Positions 24,547 to 29,379 of a stretch of DNA of 29,379 bases are shown one piece after another (the stretch's first letter is position 1; every line of letters begins with the position of its first letter). Source of the DNA: a virus; the IMG/VR virus record IMGVR_UViG_3300008105_000031, positions 1 through 29,379 of that record. One strand, 5' to 3'. Under the pieces are notes generated by a model, which was not told where the DNA came from, made no database searches, and worked only from the letters and a program-made list of their open reading frames with translations. The translations under genes were made by a program, and so were the position numbers.

Positions 24547-25005
24547 ATGGCAGCGGCAGCCGCACTCGCACTGGCAAGCTTAGCAGCAGTTTCTAGCATT
24601 GCTGGCGGCGTACAGGCCAATAAAGAAGCAAAAAAGCAAGCCGTCCAAAACGAGGCTATGGCCAATCTTGCGGCAGAAGAAGAAGCGCGGGCATCAAGCA
24701 AGGAGGCATTGGCTGTTGGCCGTGAAGCGGAATCGGTACGGCGCAGACAGATGGTGTCCTTTTTAAAGAGTGGCGTTGACCTTACGGGTTCGCCGTTAAT
24801 GGTCATGGAAGCTACGCGCAGGGCTGGGCTTAGCAACGTCGAGGAAACTTTACGTTCTGGTAGTTTATCGGCCTCTACCCGCCGCATTGAGGGCAGAATG
24901 CAAGCGGACGCTTTGAAAGCATCGGGGCGGCAAGCGTTTATACAAGGTATTGGCGGCGGGCTTTCTAACGCTGGCAACGCTGCAAGCATATATAGTAAAA
25001 TGTAG
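24547..25005 (+). CDS. Internal virion protein (T7 gp14-like)
   Basis: A 152-residue protein with an Ala-rich hydrophobic N-terminus (AAAAALALASLAAVSSIAGG), a long Ala/Glu/Lys helix, and a conserved core QMVSFLKSGVDLTGSPLMVM with Gly/Ala-rich end. These features match small internal virion proteins of podoviruses that are ejected first and form a channel in the outer membrane. TAGGGGAT is the ribosome site. It is followed 9 bases later by a larger ejection protein. Confidence 0.75.
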   Translation: MAAAAALALASLAAVSSIAGGVQANKEAKKQAVQNEAMANLAAEEEARASSKEALAVGREAESVRRRQMVSFLKSGVDLTGSPLMVMEATRRAGLSNVEETLRSGSLSASTRRIEGRMQADALKASGRQAFIQGIGGGLSNAGNAASIYSKM

Positions 25006-25014
25006 AGGGACTTT

Positions 25015-27267
25015 ATGCCTACAGTACCCGGCTACGACCAAGTGGTTATACGCAGAGCGGCAACACCGTCTTTTACGGACAGCGGAGCTATACAAAGAGC
25101 CGCATCAACAGGGCAACAAGCATCTGCGCTTTTTGAACAAGCAGCCAACGTCAGCCTAAACATCCAAAAAGAAAACGATAAAGTCACGCTAAACGATGCT
25201 CTGATCCAGCGTGAGCGTGAAAAGATTGATTCCATAGACGCTACCCAGAAGATGTTTCAGAATAACCCCGAAGGCTACGGGCAATTTTTTGAAAAAGAGC
25301 AGCAGAAGAAAGACGCGGAACGGCTTAAAACCCTGCCCCCGTCAGTGCAGGAAGCCTATAATCTTAGCGTTGCAGAGAGCAATGTGCGGGACTATGAGCG
25401 CAACCTAAACTGGGAAAACGGACGCAGAATTGAGTTAATTGGCTCAAAGATTAACCAGACGGGCAACACGCTGGCCGAACTTAGCTACACCTACGGGCAG
25501 CGCGGCGAGGATTTTAACGAGATTGCCAAAAACATTGACGCAACAATTATTTCTGGAACCGGGGTTCTGGCCGACGATAAGCTGCAAGACTTTGATAGCA
25601 AAATACGCACCGAGGCGGCGCAAAAATACATCTACGGGGCAATGGCCGTGGACGCGCAACGAGCACAACAGTTGCTAGCGTCGGGGCAGTTTTCAGCATA
25701 CTTCACGGGCGAAGAGTTGACAAAGCTGCAAAAAACCGTCTGGGAAAAAACGCCTGATATTAAAAAACTAAATGAGATTCAGCTAGACGGCAATCCCATT
25801 GAGAACGCCGACCGTTCGATTGATATTATCATGCGAAACGAAGGCGGATATACAAAAAAGGATGGGAAATCAGGGCACCCTGCAATATATGGCATTAATC
25901 GCGGCTCCTTTCCAAAAGAACACGACGAAGCAAAGCAAATAACGGAAACCCAAGGCAAAGCCGCTGGTGAGGCGTATGCCCGGCAGTTTTACAAAAGAGA
26001 GTTTTACGACAGGTACAAGATTGGCGAGTTGCCATTACCAGTGCAGGACATTGTTGCCGACGGCGTAGTAAATCACGGCACCACTTTTAGAAATAAACTC
26101 GTACAAGCAGCTAAGGACGGCTCTAGCCCGCAAGAACTAATTGAGATGCGGCGGCAGGAGTACGTGCGCCTTGCCAAAAATGACCCAGAAAAATATGAAG
26201 ACCAACTTGAAGGCTGGCAAAAGAGGCTTAATAACTTGCCCATTCAAGGCGGCGGCGGGTACTACGGCAATCTTTCCACTGGCGAAAAACTAAACCAGCA
26301 AGAGGTTGTGCTCAAAAACATTCTGGCCGACAAAGCAAAAGCCGCTATTGAAATAGGCGCAGGAACGCCCGGCGAGATAGTGGACGCGCAAGTACGGACT
26401 TTGGGCATTGATAAAGAAAACGCCAGTGTTTTAACAAACCCTCAAGCTGTAGGCTTTGGCGTGGCTCTTGCACAAGTTAACAACGCAGACGAAGCATTAA
26501 GCCAATTCAACAAACTATTTAACGAATATAAAGAATATACCCCCAATGCCATTCAAGACCTAAAAAGAAACAAAAGCATTACCCCTGCTATGGAAGCCGC
26601 AATGTCCCTAGCCCACGGCGGAAGACCTGAAAATAAAGAACACATCGAGCTGTTAATTAATGTGTCTCGTTCTGGTAAGACTGCTTTAAACGATCTGTAC
26701 CAGCAGGGTGGGTTTTTAAAATCCGAACTAGCCAGAAAAGTGAAAAACAAGACCGAGGACTTGCAAGCCGCTATCCTAAACGAAGGCAAATCCTTTGAGG
26801 ACGTGCAGGAAAAAATAGACGTTGTTGAATCGTTGTCTATGGCAAGAATGCTACAGCGCAAAACCTCATCTGAAAGCGATGCAGTGGAATTTGCCATGAA
26901 GCCTTTTAACGGCTCATACGAGGTGGCCGAGGTCAACGATGCAAAGTTTCGGGTGCCGACAGCTTATTCAGCCAGTCAAATTGAGAATAGCATTGAGACC
27001 TTTCTTAAAGAATCATTGCCCGAAATGGTCAACCAGCGGGACAAAGAAATTTATGAGCTGCAAGATATTGCCGCGCCGTTTTTGAATGAAAAAGAAACTG
27101 GCTACAAGTTCCGGTCAATAGACGGCAATGTTCTTGTGGATAAAGCTGGGAAGGAAATAGACATCTCGTTTGAGCAGCTTCTTAAAGGACAAGAAAACAA
27201 AAATAGAAAAGAAGAAGAAGACAAATATCAACGTTTTCTTGAAGAAAAACCGGAGCCACGCCTCTAA
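25015..27267 (+). CDS. Internal ejection protein with GH108 muramidase domain
   Basis: A 750-residue protein. A helical N-terminal part (1-260) precedes a lysozyme-like domain at about 265-405 of the GH108 type (PF05838): NEGGY (275-279) with the catalytic Glu 276, D283 and YGIN (292-295), then FYKREFYDRYKIGELPLPVQ, DGVVNHG and the closing GWQKRLNNL (400-408). The rest (410-750) is helical and charged. It is likely packaged inside the head and injected, opening the cell wall for DNA entry. The role matches T7 gp16's transglycosylase, but the enzyme fold is different. Confidence 0.85.
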   Translation: MPTVPGYDQVVIRRAATPSFTDSGAIQRAASTGQQASALFEQAANVSLNIQKENDKVTLNDALIQREREKIDSIDATQKMFQNNPEGYGQFFEKEQQKKDAERLKTLPPSVQEAYNLSVAESNVRDYERNLNWENGRRIELIGSKINQTGNTLAELSYTYGQRGEDFNEIAKNIDATIISGTGVLADDKLQDFDSKIRTEAAQKYIYGAMAVDAQRAQQLLASGQFSAYFTGEELTKLQKTVWEKTPDIKKLNEIQLDGNPIENADRSIDIIMRNEGGYTKKDGKSGHPAIYGINRGSFPKEHDEAKQITETQGKAAGEAYARQFYKREFYDRYKIGELPLPVQDIVADGVVNHGTTFRNKLVQAAKDGSSPQELIEMRRQEYVRLAKNDPEKYEDQLEGWQKRLNNLPIQGGGGYYGNLSTGEKLNQQEVVLKNILADKAKAAIEIGAGTPGEIVDAQVRTLGIDKENASVLTNPQAVGFGVALAQVNNADEALSQFNKLFNEYKEYTPNAIQDLKRNKSITPAMEAAMSLAHGGRPENKEHIELLINVSRSGKTALNDLYQQGGFLKSELARKVKNKTEDLQAAILNEGKSFEDVQEKIDVVESLSMARMLQRKTSSESDAVEFAMKPFNGSYEVAEVNDAKFRVPTAYSASQIENSIETFLKESLPEMVNQRDKEIYELQDIAAPFLNEKETGYKFRSIDGNVLVDKAGKEIDISFEQLLKGQENKNRKEEEDKYQRFLEEKPEPRL

Positions 27268-28943
27268 TGTACGGTTTTTGGAACACACCACAGCAGCAGC
27301 GCACAGACTTTGGCGAGTCGCAGGACACCCAGCTTTTTAAGCCGCGCACAAGCGCGGTTATTGCATCTGATGCTGGTGATGCTTATTACGGGGTGGGCAC
27401 ACTTGAAGCCGACCGGACACTACGCAGGGTTGAAGAAGCCAAACAAACAGGCGTTAAGATATCCGAAGAACAGTACAAGGCTAATCCTGATTTATACAGT
27501 GAGGGCATTCCTTGGACGGAGGGAATGACAGAGGAAAGCGCAAAGGAACTTAAAAAGTTTAACGATGCTGTTATTGCCCGGCGCAAAATTCGTGCCGAGG
27601 CATCTAATTTTCAAAGCATACTTGGCTTTGGCGCAGCGTTTGCCACGGGGATTGTGGAGCCTAAAAACTTTGCTGTCGGGGTGGCTGTGTCCGCTGGTAC
27701 TGCCGGGCTTGGCTCTATTGGTGCTTTAGGCAACACTGTGAGGCGCGCCTATCAACTACGGCGTTCGCTTAAGCTAGGCCAAAAGGTAGGGATTGGCGTT
27801 GGTGAGGGTATTGTCGCTGGAGCAGTGGTAGAGCCGGGCAACCAGAGCACGGCAAAAGGGCTTTTTCAGGAGTACACGCTGCAAGACAGTTTGTTTAATA
27901 TCGCCACGTCGGCAGCGTTTGGAGGGATTGTGCCAGCCGTTGGAGCGGCGGCATCAAAACTATCCCCCATCATGCAAAGCAAGCTACAACGGTTCCGCAG
28001 CAAGGCCACAGAGGTGGTGGCCGATGAGATCGACATGGCCTCTACGCAAAAGGCGTTGGGGCAGGCTGTGAACATTGAAGCAGTTGAAGCGCAGGCATCA
28101 TTGCGCTCAAACGTGGTGCACCTTAAAGACGAAGCTCTTGCAAACTTTATGGTAATTGCGCGAGATTTACCGCGCATGAATTTTTTAATTAAGAAAGGCA
28201 TTTCACGGCTGAAAACTGTTCCCCAAATAGCGGAAGAGTTAAACCCTCCTTTGTTTAAATTTGTAAAAGAAATTGAACAAAAATCTGATACTATACAGAG
28301 GTTTATAGATGAGCTTGGCGCAAAAAAACAAGCCGACGATCAAGAAAAAACTAAACAGATTGAAGAAATTGATATTAAAATTGCAAACCTACAACGCAAT
28401 ATGCGTAACCTTGGCAATAGACGGAAAGCCGAGAAGCAAGTGCTTGTTGATGAATTGATTAAAGACAAAGATGTTCTTGTCCAATCTATCAAGGACTTTC
28501 AAACACCTGATATTATCCGATTGCGTGAAGAGTTAGTAAAAAACGATTTGGCAATCAGAGATAAAGCAGTAGAAATAAGCGAAACATTAAAACAAGCCCG
28601 GCAAGAACACGCCTTGCAAAAAATTGCCATTCAAGAAATGGACGATATTAATTTAAACATAATTAAAAATCACAACAAAAACGCCTTTGACTACCGCAAC
28701 GACACCCTTATCAACTACGATGTTATCGAGCGCGGCCCTACAAAAAACCAGCTTGAGGCGGAAATAAAGCAATCGGACGAGGACTTGGACACAGCCGCCG
28801 ACGCAGAAATTAAATCCATGCGTGACCAAGGGATTATAACCGAAGAAGAGTTTGACGATTACCAAAACGCTGTGAGCACAATACCGGACAAGATGACATC
28901 TAAAGCAATGGATGTTATAAAAACATGCTTTACCAGAGGTTGA
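27267..28943 (+). CDS. Internal virion protein with coiled coil
   Basis: A 558-residue protein, MYGFWNTPQQQRTDFGESQD at the start, with a Gly/Ala-rich hydrophobic region (GFGAAFATGIVEPKNFAVGV, GIGVGEGIVAGAVVEPGNQS, and AAFGGIVPAVGAAASKL, about residues 115-235) that could insert in membranes. It is followed by a charged coiled coil (about 350-470) and an acidic end. The domain order resembles podovirus ejection proteins, part of a trans-envelope conduit. TAATG overlap with the previous gene. Confidence 0.7.
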   Translation: MYGFWNTPQQQRTDFGESQDTQLFKPRTSAVIASDAGDAYYGVGTLEADRTLRRVEEAKQTGVKISEEQYKANPDLYSEGIPWTEGMTEESAKELKKFNDAVIARRKIRAEASNFQSILGFGAAFATGIVEPKNFAVGVAVSAGTAGLGSIGALGNTVRRAYQLRRSLKLGQKVGIGVGEGIVAGAVVEPGNQSTAKGLFQEYTLQDSLFNIATSAAFGGIVPAVGAAASKLSPIMQSKLQRFRSKATEVVADEIDMASTQKALGQAVNIEAVEAQASLRSNVVHLKDEALANFMVIARDLPRMNFLIKKGISRLKTVPQIAEELNPPLFKFVKEIEQKSDTIQRFIDELGAKKQADDQEKTKQIEEIDIKIANLQRNMRNLGNRRKAEKQVLVDELIKDKDVLVQSIKDFQTPDIIRLREELVKNDLAIRDKAVEISETLKQARQEHALQKIAIQEMDDINLNIIKNHNKNAFDYRNDTLINYDVIERGPTKNQLEAEIKQSDEDLDTAADAEIKSMRDQGIITEEEFDDYQNAVSTIPDKMTSKAMDVIKTCFTRG

Positions 28944-28944
28944 A

Positions 28945-29379
28945 ATGAGAGATTGCATCAAACGCATTGTAGAGCAATCCGGTTTAACCGAGCCGCAGGC
29001 GCGGAAAATGGCAAAGGATGTTGACCAGAAGGCAAAACGTCGCTCAAAAGAAACCGGGCAAAGCTACGAGGATGCCGTTGACGAGGTTGTTGCTGAGAAC
29101 CTGCAAACCATTAAAGAAAACGCGGAGAGCATCAAGCGCAATTACGCCCGCAACGTTATTTTAAAAAAGAAGAATGAAACCTTTATTCAGGATATGCTTG
29201 ATAATAAAGAATTTAATCCGTCAATAACACTGGCTTTTCAAGCAATGTTTGAGGGCATAAACACTCCGTTACCCGGCGGGAAAAACTCGCTTGAGGTAAA
29301 CAAACACGCGGTTCGGGCAACGTACCTAAACGAGATTGTAGGAAACCTGTCAAAAGAAGGACTGCTAAACCTTTTTTCC
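28945..29379 (+). CDS. Large virion protein, N-terminus only
   Basis: An open frame starts one base after the previous stop (TGA-A-ATG) and runs to the window end without a stop (145 codons). It reads MRDCIKRIVEQSGLTEPQAR, then KMAKDVDQKAKRRSKETGQS, is helical and charged, and includes TFIQDMLDNKEFNPSITLAF and PLPGGKNSLEVNKHAVRATY. The final ejection protein in such modules is often over 1000 residues. The C-terminal part lies outside, so function cannot be assigned beyond the ejection module. Confidence 0.7.
   Translation, partial: MRDCIKRIVEQSGLTEPQARKMAKDVDQKAKRRSKETGQSYEDAVDEVVAENLQTIKENAESIKRNYARNVILKKKNETFIQDMLDNKEFNPSITLAFQAMFEGINTPLPGGKNSLEVNKHAVRATYLNEIVGNLSKEGLLNLFS

Noticed and set aside
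24327-24989. 220-codon minus-strand frame
   Set aside because: It mirrors the Ala/Glu-rich GNAT-like and internal virion genes; the Ser/Ala/Pro-rich product is typical of an antisense shadow.
1-29379. CRISPR array, integrase, transposase or diversity-generating retroelement
   Set aside because: No regular repeat-spacer pattern, no recombinase or reverse transcriptase motif, and no paired template/variable repeats were seen, even though the virion genes resemble those of BPP-1.

Overview
This window is part of the genome of a tailed bacteriophage with podovirus (T7/BPP-1-like) morphology. It could equally be a prophage or a free phage; no integrase, attachment site or bacterial gene is visible. 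The host is probably an alphaproteobacterium. The main support is a small GapR/DUF2312-family protein (9003-9179) and a 'gene-transfer-agent'-type three-helix holin (129-554), both typical of that class. This is an inference, not proof.

Layout. (1) 1-554, plus strand: the end of an M15-type endolysin followed by a holin, i.e. the lysis module. (2) 572-8456, minus strand: about 25 small genes, nearly all joined by ATGA-type stop/start overlaps, reading leftward from a strong sigma70-like promoter at 8483-8510. They include a YqaJ-type exonuclease and an OB-like partner (recombination), a Dam-type N6-adenine methyltransferase, a lipoprotein, several membrane proteins, zinc-ribbon proteins and many unknowns. 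(3) 8483-8596: a divergent control region with three evenly spaced TTACAT-N3-ATGTAA-type operators, beside a Cro-like helix-turn-helix gene (8597-8788). (4) 8791-12137, plus strand: small early genes, a DUF1064 nuclease-like protein, a winged-helix replication initiator whose gene carries iterons (probable origin), and a probable accessory replication protein. (5) 12112-13146, minus strand: a four-gene cassette inserted against the flow, with its own near-consensus promoter that has a perfect palindrome in its spacer (a moron-like island). (6) 13331-29379, plus strand: the packaging and virion module, in the order terminase small-like, unknown, terminase large, small protein, portal, Bbp19-like, scaffold, decoration-like, major capsid, two beta-rich structural proteins, tail tubular A, tail tubular B, GNAT-like, three internal/ejection proteins (one with a GH108 muramidase domain), and the start of a further large virion protein cut by the window end.

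Working model. The Cro-like protein would control the divergent early operons through the operator array. The leftward operon would supply recombination, DNA modification and host-takeover proteins, while the rightward operon would start replication at the iterons. Rightward early transcription probably stops at the hairpin near 12697-12743. Late transcription probably restarts at 13296-13324, where the predicted start site coincides with the ATG of the first packaging gene (a leaderless message).

The most interesting items are: the iterons that repeat in all three reading frames; the operator-in-spacer promoter of the reverse cassette; the predicted leaderless packaging transcript; the truncated GapR-like protein; and the structured leader at 9862-9952.
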